In this document: positions 17,281 through 25,363 of the stretch, in pieces
How positions within the stretch are numbered: position 1 is the stretch's first letter
Layout: every line of letters starts with the position of its first letter
From: Sinorhizobium sp. A49
GTDB lineage: Bacteria > Pseudomonadota > Alphaproteobacteria > Rhizobiales > Rhizobiaceae
Direction of reading: 5' to 3'
Assembly: GCF_002002725.1 (NCBI RefSeq)
Contig: NZ_MUNW01000062.1
Coordinates: forward strand, 310,001 to 374,000
Length of the DNA stretch: 64,000 nucleotides
Translations under genes and position numbers: made by a program
The notes under the pieces: generated by a model
Told to the model about the DNA's origin: nothing
The model's input: the letters and a program-made list of their open reading frames with translations, nothing else
The model's database searches: none

Positions 17281-18294
17281 CATTCAAGACGAAGATTCTG
17301 CCAAATACTCAAATCGTCCCGCCGTATCGTCCTGGTCGCCTTTGATGGGGTCGAGGCGCTGGATATCACCGGCCCGGCCGGCGTTTTTGCCCGGGCAAAT
17401 GAACGCGTAGCCGGCGCTTACGAACTCGTACTTGCCTCGCCGGATGGCGGCTTGCTGCGCACCCAGGCAGGCCTTCATCTGGGAAATGCCACCCCGCTCT
17501 CGCAGATCGAAGGCCGGCTCGATACCGTTCTTGTGGCTGGCGGCGACGAGGCCTCGCTGCGCCGCGCCATCTTTGACGACGGCGTTGCAGCCTGGCTGAG
17601 CGAGAAGGCGCCATCGACGCGACGCATCGGCAGCATCTGCACCGGAGCCTTCATCCTGGGGGCTGCCGGACTTCTGAACGGTCGTCGGGCGACGACCCAT
17701 TGGGCGTCCGCCACACTGCTTCAAACATATTTTGCGCAGGCGCGGGTGGATGCCGACGCGATCTATGTGATTGACGGTGCCGTCTGCACCTCCGCGGGCG
17801 TCACCGCCGGCCTCGATCTCGCGCTTGCCCTCGTCGCTGACGACCTCGGCAAACCGATTGCAGCCAGCATCGCCAAGGATCTCGTGCTCTTCCTCCATAG
17901 ACCTGGCGGTCAGGCACAATTCAGCGCGACACTCGCCGCTCAGGCGAGGACCAGCGACCGGCTTTCCGAATTGCTGGCCTGGATGACCGATCACCCCGAT
18001 GGAGATCTGAGCGTGCCTGCGCTCGCGTCGCGCGCAGCCATGAGCGAACGCACGTTTGCGCGCCGCTTCACCCGCGAGATTGGGCGCACGCCCCTGCAGT
18101 TTGTTTTGGAATTGCGCCTCGACCACGCCAAGCGCTTGCTCGAAACCACGGCCTGGTCGCTCGAACGGATTGCAGCCAGAAGCGGCCTGGGTTCTGTCGA
18201 TACGCTGCACCGCCTCTTCCGGCGGCACCTCAACGTAACGCCGTCGGCCTTTCGCGACCGCTTTGCATCCGCCGCGTCGAAAACACCCGACTGA
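17281..18294 (+). CDS. GlxA-family AraC-type transcriptional regulator (start codon not resolved)
   Basis: The frame encodes a DJ-1/PfpI-like sensor domain (RRIVLVAFDGVEALDITGP, nucleophile region SICTGAFILGAAGLLNGRRA) followed by a C-terminal AraC/XylS double helix-turn-helix (MSERTFARRFTREIGRTPLQ, then AARSGLGSVDTLHRLFRRH). Domain evidence is strong, but the frame has no ATG, GTG or TTG before codon 57: it is open only from 17281, after a stop at 17278. A good ATG at 17277 (MTFKTKILPNTQ) lies in the neighbouring frame and would join with a one-base correction between 17280 and 17320. The gene may therefore be frameshifted or misassembled. It is divergent from the related lipoprotein gene. 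Confidence 0.75.
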   Translation, partial: HSRRRFCQILKSSRRIVLVAFDGVEALDITGPAGVFARANERVAGAYELVLASPDGGLLRTQAGLHLGNATPLSQIEGRLDTVLVAGGDEASLRRAIFDDGVAAWLSEKAPSTRRIGSICTGAFILGAAGLLNGRRATTHWASATLLQTYFAQARVDADAIYVIDGAVCTSAGVTAGLDLALALVADDLGKPIAASIAKDLVLFLHRPGGQAQFSATLAAQARTSDRLSELLAWMTDHPDGDLSVPALASRAAMSERTFARRFTREIGRTPLQFVLELRLDHAKRLLETTAWSLERIAARSGLGSVDTLHRLFRRHLNVTPSAFRDRFASAASKTPD

Positions 18295-18386
18295 TCGGTC
18301 CTCGGATCGAACCGGGAGCGGCTGGCCGATCGGTTATTCTACGGCAGCCAGCGCGGGCGGCGTTCTTCGCCGCCCGGATATCAAGC

Positions 18387-18875
18387 TCAATCCTCGCTGG
18401 ATTTCGCCTGATCGATCATCATGTAGTCGAGCGGAAGCTCGGTCGTGTACTTGATCTGCTCCATGGCAAAAGCGGAGGAGACGTCGCGGATCTCGATCTT
18501 GGCGATCAGACGCTTGTAGAAGGCATCATAGGCAGCGATATCGGGGACGACGACCCGCAGGAGGTAATCGACGTCACCGCTCATGCGGTAGAACTCGACG
18601 ACTTCGGGGAACTCGCCGACCACTTCCGAGAACCGGCGCAGCCATTCAATCGAGTGCGTATTGGTGCGGATGGAGACGAACACCGTCACCTTGGTGTTGA
18701 TCTTGACCGGATCGAGCAGCGCTACGCGGCGGCGGATGACGCCGTCCTCTTCCATCTTCTGGATGCGCCGCCAGCAAGGCGTGGTCGACAGGCCGACCTT
18801 CTTTGCAAGGTCGGCAACAGCCAGCGTGGAATCCTCCTGCAACAGGCGCAGGATCTTGCGGTCTAGACGATCCAT
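18387..18875 (-). CDS. Lrp/AsnC-family transcriptional regulator
   Basis: 162 residues. An N-terminal winged helix-turn-helix (MDRLDRKILRLLQEDSTLAV, then LSTTPCWRRIQKMEEDGVI) is joined to a C-terminal RAM/Lrp ligand-binding domain (VTVFVSIRTNTHSIEWLRRF, FYRMSGDVDYLLRVVVPD). These proteins sense amino acids and form DNA-wrapping octamers. The frame is open far upstream, but the start at 18875 matches the family N-terminus. An AT-rich inverted repeat just upstream is a likely autoregulatory site. No obvious target gene is adjacent. Confidence 0.9.
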   Translation of the reverse strand: MDRLDRKILRLLQEDSTLAVADLAKKVGLSTTPCWRRIQKMEEDGVIRRRVALLDPVKINTKVTVFVSIRTNTHSIEWLRRFSEVVGEFPEVVEFYRMSGDVDYLLRVVVPDIAAYDAFYKRLIAKIEIRDVSSAFAMEQIKYTTELPLDYMMIDQAKSSED

Positions 18876-18889
18876 GAGTGTCCCTCTCG

Positions 18890-18938
18890 AATTATTTTTC
18901 TTTCTATAGCGCGAAATCGGCAAAGATAAAGAATAATT
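18890..18938. promoter_or_regulatory. AT-rich inverted repeat upstream of the Lrp gene
   Basis: AATTATT (18890-18896) and AATAATT (18932-18938) flank a stretch with further symmetrical TTTCTTT/AAAGA sequence. It starts 15 bases before the regulator's start codon. Lrp proteins often bind AT-rich symmetrical DNA at their own promoter, so autoregulation is inferred. Confidence 0.4.
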
Positions 18939-18940
18939 TT

Positions 18941-19576
18941 TCAGGAGATCAACAGGCTGATCCGCTCGCGCAAAAACGGCAGAACGTCCGCTTCGAACCA
19001 GGGATTTCGCTTCAGCCAGCCGGTATTGCGCCAGCTGGGATGCGGCAATGGCAGGATCGCAGGCACGGCATTTCGCAGGGCGTAACGGCGCCAGCCTGAC
19101 ACGGTCTCCGTCATCGATTTTGGGCAATCCGGCCCGATATGCCAGCGCTGCGCGTAGTGGCCGATTGCCAGAACCAGTTCCACCTGCGGCATGGCCTCCA
19201 TCACCCGCGAGCGCCAGAGGGGTGCGCATTCGCGGCGCGGCGGCAGGTCGCTGCCATGGGCGTCGTATCCGGGAAAGCAGAAGCCCATGGGCGCGATTGC
19301 CAGCTTGTCTCTGTTGTAAAACGTCTCTCGGTCGACGGCGAGCCATTGCCGCAGCCGGTCGCCGGACGCGTCATTGAAGGGCAGTCCGCTTTCATGGACC
19401 CTGAGGCCCGGTGCCTGGCCGGCAAGCAGCACCCGCGCCGATCTGGAAATGACGGCCACCGGTCGCGGCTCATGCGGCAGGCGGTCTTCCGGCCCGCGCG
19501 CCGGCTGGTCGCGACAGACGCGACAGGCAGCGATCGCGGCGCGAAGCGGTCCGAGATCATCCGGCTCCTCATGCAT
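18941..19576 (-). CDS. Uracil-DNA glycosylase family protein
   Basis: 211 residues from the ATG at 19576. Recognisable motifs are VLLAGQAPGLRVHESGLPFND, which contains the water-activating/uracil-binding loop of the family 4/5-like group, and LPLPHPSWRN, the leucine-loop motif of the superfamily. The N-terminal CRVC pair is reminiscent of iron-sulfur ligands of family 4 enzymes, but the full set of four cysteines is not obvious. Family members excise uracil from DNA. It overlaps the end of the upstream thermonuclease gene by eight bases, so the two nucleic-acid genes form an operon. Confidence 0.8.
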   Translation of the reverse strand: MHEEPDDLGPLRAAIAACRVCRDQPARGPEDRLPHEPRPVAVISRSARVLLAGQAPGLRVHESGLPFNDASGDRLRQWLAVDRETFYNRDKLAIAPMGFCFPGYDAHGSDLPPRRECAPLWRSRVMEAMPQVELVLAIGHYAQRWHIGPDCPKSMTETVSGWRRYALRNAVPAILPLPHPSWRNTGWLKRNPWFEADVLPFLRERISLLIS

Positions 19577-20162
19577 CGCCGATGCTCGCAAACAGCGCCG
19601 TGAGCTGATCGAACAGCCAAAGCCGGATCGCGTCCAGCCAGCCATCGACCACATGCGGCGTCTCGTCCGCATGCCCGTTGGCCCGACGCCAGGCTTGCGG
19701 CCGGGTGAAATCGCCGGCCCAAAGCCCGACATTTTGCTTTTCCGCCGAAGCTTCCTCCTTCTGATAGCGGCCGTAGCTGACGGCATAGCCGGTCACCACC
19801 ATCTGCCGCCCGATGTCTCTTCCATTTGTTTCGCATGTACCGAGATCGCGGCCATATTTGTCGCGGCCGTGCAGGCGGCAAACCGTCGTGCCCCCCGCCA
19901 CCATGGCGCGCAACCGCTGGCGGGCGTCGGCCCCACAGTCCCATTCCGCGCCATCGCGGTTGCAGGTCTGGCCAATCTCGGGAGCATCGATGCCTTCGAG
20001 GCGTATGCGCCGGCCGTCAAGACGCAGGCTATCGCCGTCGCTTGCGCTCGCCACTCCGGAGAGTTCGCCCGTCACGGTCCGCTCCGGCGGTGGCATCTGC
20101 GACGCGAAATAGGCGCCGACACAGAGCAGCAGAAAGAAGATCCAGCCGCCAATGGTTCCCAT
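19569..20162 (-). CDS. Thermonuclease (SNase-like) family protein
   Basis: 197 residues from the ATG at 20162. A membrane/signal segment (WIFFLLLCVGAYFA, residues 7-20) is followed by a staphylococcal-nuclease-like fold with DGDSLRLDGRRIRLEGIDAPE (Ca-binding Asp residues, the first catalytic Arg and the Glu) and HGRDKYGRDLGTC (second catalytic Arg). All key residues are visible. It should be a secreted or periplasmic nuclease. The open frame extends to 20300, but that leader is Arg-rich and would bury the signal segment, so the shorter start is preferred. Confidence 0.85.
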   Translation of the reverse strand: MGTIGGWIFFLLLCVGAYFASQMPPPERTVTGELSGVASASDGDSLRLDGRRIRLEGIDAPEIGQTCNRDGAEWDCGADARQRLRAMVAGGTTVCRLHGRDKYGRDLGTCETNGRDIGRQMVVTGYAVSYGRYQKEEASAEKQNVGLWAGDFTRPQAWRRANGHADETPHVVDGWLDAIRLWLFDQLTALFASIGDA

Positions 20163-20381
20163 GCGGCCGGCCGGAGCGCCACCTTCAGCCTCTCTCCTGC
20201 CGCCCGTGAACCGATATCTGGTTCTGCCCGATCTCAATTTGCGGCACCCCGTTGATTTTGCAACGCCCCATTGATCGAGCAAATCACGATCGCGCCACAA
20301 TGGTTGTCGAATCCTTCATGTCAGGCAGCAACTTCTTAAGGATTGCTCACTAGACTGCAACCATCTGTAACCTTTGCATAT

Positions 20382-21923
20382 ATGAGCATGAGTATCGCCG
20401 TCAGCACATCGACAGATAAGATTATTGTCGACAAGTCGCGAAGCCATCGAAACAAGGCTGTTTCGAAGACGGTACGCGCGACGCGCGAACGGCTGCAAAC
20501 CGGTTCGTCAGCGCCTTCCGGCTTCGAACGCGAGATGCTCAATCTCTATATCGGCTCCGCCTTGCACGGCGCCATCGCCATGCCGCTGCTGGTGGCGCTC
20601 ATTACTGCCGTCGGCATTTACCTCTCCGGCAATCTGAGCATCGTCGTCTGGGCCGTCATGACGCTCTCGGCGCACGCCATCACCGTCTTTCTGGCGCGAA
20701 AGGCGCGCAAGGAGGACATCGCAGCCGACAAGGTGCCGGTGTGGCGTCGCCGCTTCCTGATCGGCCAGTTACTGATGGGGCTGTGCTGGGCAACGTTCGT
20801 GACGCAGGACTGCGCGGCCTGCGGCGACGTTCGCTACGGCTTCTTCGAAGGTACGGGATTGCTGATTGCGCTTGCCGCCACCGCCATGGGCACCTTCCTG
20901 CTGCGCAACGCCCTGCTCTACACCTTCCTGCCTGTCGTGGCCGCCCTCGCCTTTTCGTCGCTGACCACCGGCGACCCGGTGCATGTTGGCCTGACCGGCG
21001 TGATTTCGCTCTCGCTGCTCTTCCTCGTGTTCATGACCGACCGCATGAACCGCGCCAATGTGCATATTCTTTCGATGCAATCGGAGAAGGACGATCTGAT
21101 CGCCGAGCTGGAAGTGGCGAAATCCATGTCGGATGAAGCCCGCCGGCGCGCTGAAGAAGCCAACCTCGCCAAGTCGCGGTTCCTCGCCTCGATGTCGCAC
21201 GAGCTGCGCACACCGCTCAACGCCATCCTCGGGTTCTCCGAGGTGATGTCGACCGAGGTTCTCGGTCCGCTCAACAACCCGACCTACAAGGAATACACCA
21301 GCGACATCCATCGCTCGGGCGAACACCTCTTGAACCTGATCAACGAGATCCTCGACCTCTCGCGCATCGAGGCCGGTCGCTATGACCTCAACGAAGAGGC
21401 CGTCAGCCTCGTCGATATCGCCGACGATTGCATCGGCATGGTCCAGCTTCGCGCCCGCGCCAAGACGATCGGCATTAACGCACAGTTCGAGCAGGGCATG
21501 CCCACCGTCTGGGTCGACGAAAAGGCCATGCGCCAGGTCATCCTCAACCTTCTGTCGAATGCAGTTAAGTTCACCAGCTCCGGCGGCGAGATCACCGTCA
21601 AAGTCGGCTGGACAGCCGGCGGCGGTCAATATCTCTCGATCAAGGACAATGGGCCGGGCATTCCCGAAGAGGAGATCCCGATCGTGCTCTCCGCCTTCGG
21701 CCAGGGCTCCATTGCCATCAAGAGTGCCGAACAGGGCACCGGCCTCGGCCTGCCGATCGTTCAGGCGATCCTTGCCAAGCACAATGGCGAGTTCATCCTG
21801 CGCTCGAAGCTGCGCGAAGGCACCGAAGCCATCGCCATCCTGCCAGCCCGCCGCGTCCTCGAAAGCCTCCCGGCGGTCGAAGACGTGCCCGCCCCTGCCC
21901 GCCGCCGCAAGAGCTTTGCCTGA
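20382..21923 (+). CDS. Membrane sensor histidine kinase (PleC/PdhS-like)
   Basis: 513 residues. Residues about 60-235 hold several membrane helices with little periplasmic sequence, then a short coiled coil, then HisKA with the phospho-acceptor His in SMSHELRTPLNAILGF (about residue 271), then a HATPase domain with N-box NLLSNAVKF, and G-boxes DNGPGIP and GTGLGLPIV. The H-box and the LLNLINEILDLSRIEAGRY region are very close to the PleC/DivJ/PdhS group that controls the cell cycle through DivK in alphaproteobacteria, but the missing PAS domain and the membrane layout leave the exact orthologue open. The start at 20382 (MSMSIAVSTS) is preferred over a TTG at 20343. The next gene begins three bases after the stop. 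Confidence 0.85.
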   Translation: MSMSIAVSTSTDKIIVDKSRSHRNKAVSKTVRATRERLQTGSSAPSGFEREMLNLYIGSALHGAIAMPLLVALITAVGIYLSGNLSIVVWAVMTLSAHAITVFLARKARKEDIAADKVPVWRRRFLIGQLLMGLCWATFVTQDCAACGDVRYGFFEGTGLLIALAATAMGTFLLRNALLYTFLPVVAALAFSSLTTGDPVHVGLTGVISLSLLFLVFMTDRMNRANVHILSMQSEKDDLIAELEVAKSMSDEARRRAEEANLAKSRFLASMSHELRTPLNAILGFSEVMSTEVLGPLNNPTYKEYTSDIHRSGEHLLNLINEILDLSRIEAGRYDLNEEAVSLVDIADDCIGMVQLRARAKTIGINAQFEQGMPTVWVDEKAMRQVILNLLSNAVKFTSSGGEITVKVGWTAGGGQYLSIKDNGPGIPEEEIPIVLSAFGQGSIAIKSAEQGTGLGLPIVQAILAKHNGEFILRSKLREGTEAIAILPARRVLESLPAVEDVPAPARRRKSFA

Positions 21924-21926
21924 TCC

Positions 21927-22466
21927 ATGCAGATCGAAAACGAGCGCCTGCGGCTGCGGCCCTGGGACGAGTGCGATATCGCACCCTTTGCCGTTATCAA
22001 CGCCGATCCGGACGTCCGGCGCTACTACTATCCCAGCATCCTCACGCCGGCGGAGACGGCAGACGTTATCGCCGAATGCGATGCCCACCTGCGCAAACAT
22101 GGCTTCGGCTTCGTCGCACTGGAACGCAAGGCGGATGCGACCCTCATCGGCGGCTTGGGTCTTTCCATCGCCGGACACGAAATTCCCGGCGGTCCGCATG
22201 TCGAGATCGGCTGGATCCTCGGACGACACTACTGGCGCAACGGCTATGCTCTGGAAGCAGCCCGTGCCTGCCTTGAGCATGCCTGGACGAGGCTCGAATT
22301 GACGGAAATCATCGGCTACACGTCACGCATCAACAATCCCTCGCGGGCGCTGATGGAGAAGCTTGGAATGCGAAGCGATCCGACCGAGGATTTCGACGAC
22401 ACGACCGTGCCCGCAGGCAATCCGCTGCGGCCGCACGTGCTCTATCGGGTCGGACCGAACGGCTGA
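21927..22466 (+). CDS. GNAT-family N-acetyltransferase (RimJ/RimL type)
   Basis: 179 residues. It begins ENERLRLRPWDECDIAPF, the standard first strand of the acetyltransferase-3 family, and carries the acetyl-CoA site in VEIGWILGRHYWRNGYALEA followed by the NNPSRALMEKLGM signature of strand 6-helix 4. Members acetylate ribosomal protein N-termini or small molecules; the substrate here is unknown. It lies only three bases after the histidine-kinase gene, which suggests one transcript without giving a functional reason. Confidence 0.85.
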   Translation: MQIENERLRLRPWDECDIAPFAVINADPDVRRYYYPSILTPAETADVIAECDAHLRKHGFGFVALERKADATLIGGLGLSIAGHEIPGGPHVEIGWILGRHYWRNGYALEAARACLEHAWTRLELTEIIGYTSRINNPSRALMEKLGMRSDPTEDFDDTTVPAGNPLRPHVLYRVGPNG

Positions 22467-22472
22467 TACCGT

Positions 22473-22886
22473 TCAGCCGAAAAAGCCGACGAAGATCACC
22501 ACGTAGCCCGCATAGACAGCGTTGGCCACGATGAGGCAGAGGCAGGCGAACGAGCCGAGATCCTTCGCGTTCTTGCCCATCTCGGAAATTTCCGGCGAGA
22601 CGCGGTCGACGATCTCTTCGATCGCGGTGTTAATCGCCTCGAAGGCCATCATCAGCAGGAACAGGATCGCCATGGCGATATACTGGAAGAAGGTGGCGCC
22701 GGCGATGGCGAACGCGACCATGGCCACCGCAAAGGCGATCAGCTCGTGCCGGAACGCCGCCTCGCCGATCAGCCGTTTGGCGCCGCCCAGCGAATAGCTT
22801 GCGGCTGCGAACAGATGGCGGATCCCTGTCTGCTTTTCGACCGGCCCGGTCTGGCCGCGGCGTGGCGTGGTGTTGTTGGCGTCCAT
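22473..22886 (-). CDS. dgkA: Diacylglycerol kinase
   Basis: 137 residues with a short polar N-terminus and three membrane helices. The active-site signature of the prokaryotic DgkA family is clear: a Glu in [12 protein letters not shown] and the motif [20 protein letters not shown]. The enzyme phosphorylates diacylglycerol at the inner membrane to phosphatidic acid, recycling lipid left over from membrane-derived oligosaccharide/cyclic glucan synthesis. The open frame extends to 23030; the ATG at 22886 gives the family-like length, and an ATG at 22925 is an alternative. It converges with the GNAT gene; both stop codons lie in a small hairpin (22460-22479). Confidence 0.9.
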   Translation of the reverse strand: MDANNTTPRRGQTGPVEKQTGIRHLFAAASYSLGGAKRLIGEAAFRHELIAFAVAMVAFAIAGATFFQYIAMAILFLLMMAFEAINTAIEEIVDRVSPEISEMGKNAKDLGSFACLCLIVANAVYAGYVVIFVGFFG

Positions 22887-23115
22887 TTCATCTCGACTGG
22901 CTATAAAACTGCGCTGCTTCGACATCGTTATTGAGGCGAATGCAAGGCGGTCTCGGTTGCAGTGGCCGCCGGCAGGCGGCTGCGGCGTGCATATGCGCCT
23001 CTGGATAGGCGAGAAGAATGCGGCCAGCAAGGCCCGTTACGGGCAAGTCAGAGGCCGACGACAGCCAATCGACAGCAAACGGCAGGCCTTCGCTCGAACG
23101 CCCGCCGTTCCCTGG

Positions 23116-24132
23116 TCAGTTCTTGTTGCTGACGCCCGCCTGCGCGAACGTCGCCATGCCGCCATGGCAGGCAGCAGCGGCCTTGACGATACCGGCGGCC
23201 AGCGCCGCACCCGTGCCTTCACCAAGCCGCATGCCGAGCGCCAGTAGCGGCGTCTTGCCCAGCTTCTCGATCGCCCGCATATGCCCTGGTTCGGCCGAGA
23301 CATGGCCGATCAGGCAATGATCGAGCGCCGACGGGTTGGCGGCTTTCAGGATCGCGCCGGCAGCCGTTGCCACGTAACCATCGAGGATGACGGGGACCTG
23401 CTGCATGCGGGCCGCAAGGATGGCGCCGGCCATGGCAGCGATTTCGCGACCGCCGAGACGGCGCATCAGCTCCAGCGGATCGGACAGGTGGTTTCTGTGC
23501 AGCGCGACCGCCTTTTCGACGGCAGCGACCTTGCGCTTCAGCACCTCGCCTTCAGAGCCGGTGCCCGGACCGACCCAGTCTTCGGCAGTGCCACCGTAAA
23601 GGGCGAGATTGATCGCCGCGGCGATCGTCGTGTTGCCGATGCCCATCTCGCCGATGCACAGGAGGTCGGTACCGCCGGCGACCGCTTCCATACCGAAGGC
23701 CATGGTTGCCGCACAGTCACGCTCGGAAAGGGCGGCTTCCTCGGTGATATCACCGGTGGGATAGTCGAGAGCGAGGTCGAACACCTTCAGACCGAGATCG
23801 TGGCTGACGCAGATCTGGTTGATCGCAGCGCCGCCTGCGGCAAAGTTCTCGACCATCTGTGCCGTGACCGACGAAGGAAAGGGTGTCACGCCCTGGCGGG
23901 TGACGCCGTGATTGCCGGCGAAAATGGCAACGAGCGGCCGGTTGACCGCCGGCGGCTTGCCGGTCCAGGCGGCAAGCCAGAAGGCGATCTCCTCGAGGCG
24001 CCCGAGCGCACCCGGCGGCTTCGTCAGCTGCGCATCGCGATCGCGCGCGGCAACCAGCGCGGCCGAATTCGGGCCTGGCAGGTTGCGCAGCAATTCGCGG
24101 AAATCATCAAACGGCAGGCCGCTGGCGCTCAT
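23116..24132 (-). CDS. cobT: Nicotinate-nucleotide--dimethylbenzimidazole phosphoribosyltransferase
   Basis: 338 residues. The CobT family is evident from KPPGALGRLEEIAFWLAAWT, the substrate loop FAGNHGVTRQGVTPFPSSVT, the glycine-rich IGEMGIGNTTIAAA motif and the C-terminal LGMRLGEGTGAALA with the catalytic Glu. The enzyme makes alpha-ribazole phosphate for the lower ligand of vitamin B12 (called CobU in the Pseudomonas denitrificans scheme). The start at 24132 (MSASGLPFDDF) is preferred to 24150. It is divergent from cobS, the next enzyme in nucleotide-loop assembly, and the two share a 150-base promoter region without a recognisable cobalamin riboswitch. Confidence 0.93.
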   Translation of the reverse strand: MSASGLPFDDFRELLRNLPGPNSAALVAARDRDAQLTKPPGALGRLEEIAFWLAAWTGKPPAVNRPLVAIFAGNHGVTRQGVTPFPSSVTAQMVENFAAGGAAINQICVSHDLGLKVFDLALDYPTGDITEEAALSERDCAATMAFGMEAVAGGTDLLCIGEMGIGNTTIAAAINLALYGGTAEDWVGPGTGSEGEVLKRKVAAVEKAVALHRNHLSDPLELMRRLGGREIAAMAGAILAARMQQVPVILDGYVATAAGAILKAANPSALDHCLIGHVSAEPGHMRAIEKLGKTPLLALGMRLGEGTGAALAAGIVKAAAACHGGMATFAQAGVSNKN

Positions 24133-24282
24133 GGAGAAGAATCCTTGCATATCGTGAAGCTCAATCCACGCTCCTCATAGAGGGCGAGGAAATTTCGGGC
24201 AACGACATTTGCGCCAATCCACGTCGCCGGAGCATGATCCGCCGGAAGGGCGTCGATTCGGCGCAGCGGATCTGGAGGGGTG

Positions 24283-25071
24283 ATGACCTATCTGCGCGAT
24301 TTTTGTGACGATCTGGCGCGCTCGGTCGCTTTCCTCAGCCGCATCCACATGCCGCAACGGCATTTCATCGATTACGACGGCCGGCTGAACCGGGCCGTTC
24401 GCGCCTTCCCGTTGGCGGGCCTGCTGATCGCCCTGCCCGCAGCCGCTGTCGCTTCCTTGCTAATGGCCTTGCAGGTCAGTTCCCTCTTCACCGCCTTCGT
24501 CGTCGTTGCCGTGCAAGCGCTCATCACCGGCTGCCTGCACGAGGACGGCCTCGGCGACACCGCCGACGGCTTCGGCGGCGGTCGTGACCGGGAGGCGGCG
24601 CTGGTGATCATGAAGGATAGCCGCATCGGCTCCTATGGCGCGGTGGCGTTGATCCTCTCATTCGGCCTGCGCGTGTCGGCGCTGGCCTCCTTCCTGCCGC
24701 TGTTCACGCCATCAGGCGCCGGGCTGATGATCCTGGGCGCCGCTGCGCTCAGCCGTGCCGCCATGGTCTGGCATTGGTCGCGCCTGCCGCCGGCCCGCCG
24801 CGACGGTGTCGCCGCCTCGGCCGGCGAACCGGATCCAGCGGCCACATCCTTCGCACTTGGCTCAGGCACCCTCTTCGCCATGCTGCTTTTCTATTTTGCC
24901 AAGGCACCGGCGCTCGCACTCATCCTGTCGCTTGTTGCCGTCATCGCAACCGTTACAGTCTTTGGCCGCCTCGCCGCCCGCAAGATCGGCGGCCACACCG
25001 GCGATACCATCGGCGCCACACAGCAAATGACCGAGATCGCGGTTCTCGGCGCCCTTGCGCTGACAGTTTGA
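24283..25071 (+). CDS. cobS: Adenosylcobinamide-GDP ribazoletransferase (cobalamin synthase)
   Basis: 262 residues, highly hydrophobic. It joins adenosylcobinamide-GDP to alpha-ribazole (phosphate), the last committed step in cobalamin synthesis, at the inner membrane. The family signature GCLHEDGLGDTADGFGGG, with the metal-binding Asp residues, lies at about residues 88-105, followed by IMKDSRIGSYG. The C-terminal GHTGDTIGATQQMTE motif is also typical. A GTG directly before the ATG is in frame. In the P. denitrificans naming the gene is cobV. The following DUF1289 gene starts 70 bases later. Confidence 0.93.
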   Translation: MTYLRDFCDDLARSVAFLSRIHMPQRHFIDYDGRLNRAVRAFPLAGLLIALPAAAVASLLMALQVSSLFTAFVVVAVQALITGCLHEDGLGDTADGFGGGRDREAALVIMKDSRIGSYGAVALILSFGLRVSALASFLPLFTPSGAGLMILGAAALSRAAMVWHWSRLPPARRDGVAASAGEPDPAATSFALGSGTLFAMLLFYFAKAPALALILSLVAVIATVTVFGRLAARKIGGHTGDTIGATQQMTEIAVLGALALTV

Positions 25072-25141
25072 AAAGCCGATATAATCAGTCGAAACAACGC
25101 CGGCCCGCGCCGCCGCAACCCGGGACCTTCAGTTCAGGACC

Positions 25142-25363
25142 ATGGAAACTCCCTGCATTCTCGTCTGTTCGATCGATGACAAGACCGGCTACTGTTTCGG
25201 CTGCGGCCGCACGCGCAACGAGGTCGGCGCCTGGTCGCTCTATAGCGACGCCGAGCGCCGCGAGATCATGCTGGCGTTGCCGGCAAGGCTCGAATCGATG
25301 GAGCGCAAACCGCGCCGCGAAACGCGCCGCACACGCATGGCCAGGGAACGCGGCGACGCATGA
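25142..25363 (+). CDS. DUF1289 small Cys-containing protein
   Basis: A 73-residue protein with the DUF1289 pattern METPCILVCSIDDKTGYCFG, followed by CGRTRNEVGAWSLYSDAER. The four cysteines (two N-terminal and the CxxC-like CFGC) suggest a metal- or iron-sulfur-binding knuckle; the function is unknown. The C-terminal third is strongly basic. It overlaps the following protease gene by ATGA, so the two are translationally coupled. Confidence 0.8.
   Translation: METPCILVCSIDDKTGYCFGCGRTRNEVGAWSLYSDAERREIMLALPARLESMERKPRRETRRTRMARERGDA

Noticed and set aside
20769-22280. 503-codon reverse frame opposite the histidine kinase and GNAT genes
   Set aside because: Spans two well-supported forward genes and shows only shadow composition.
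22460-22479. Hairpin CGGCTGA-N6-TCAGCCG as a terminator between GNAT and dgkA genes
   Set aside because: Both stop codons lie in the stem and no T-tract follows on either strand in the right place; it is probably a by-product of the convergent stops.
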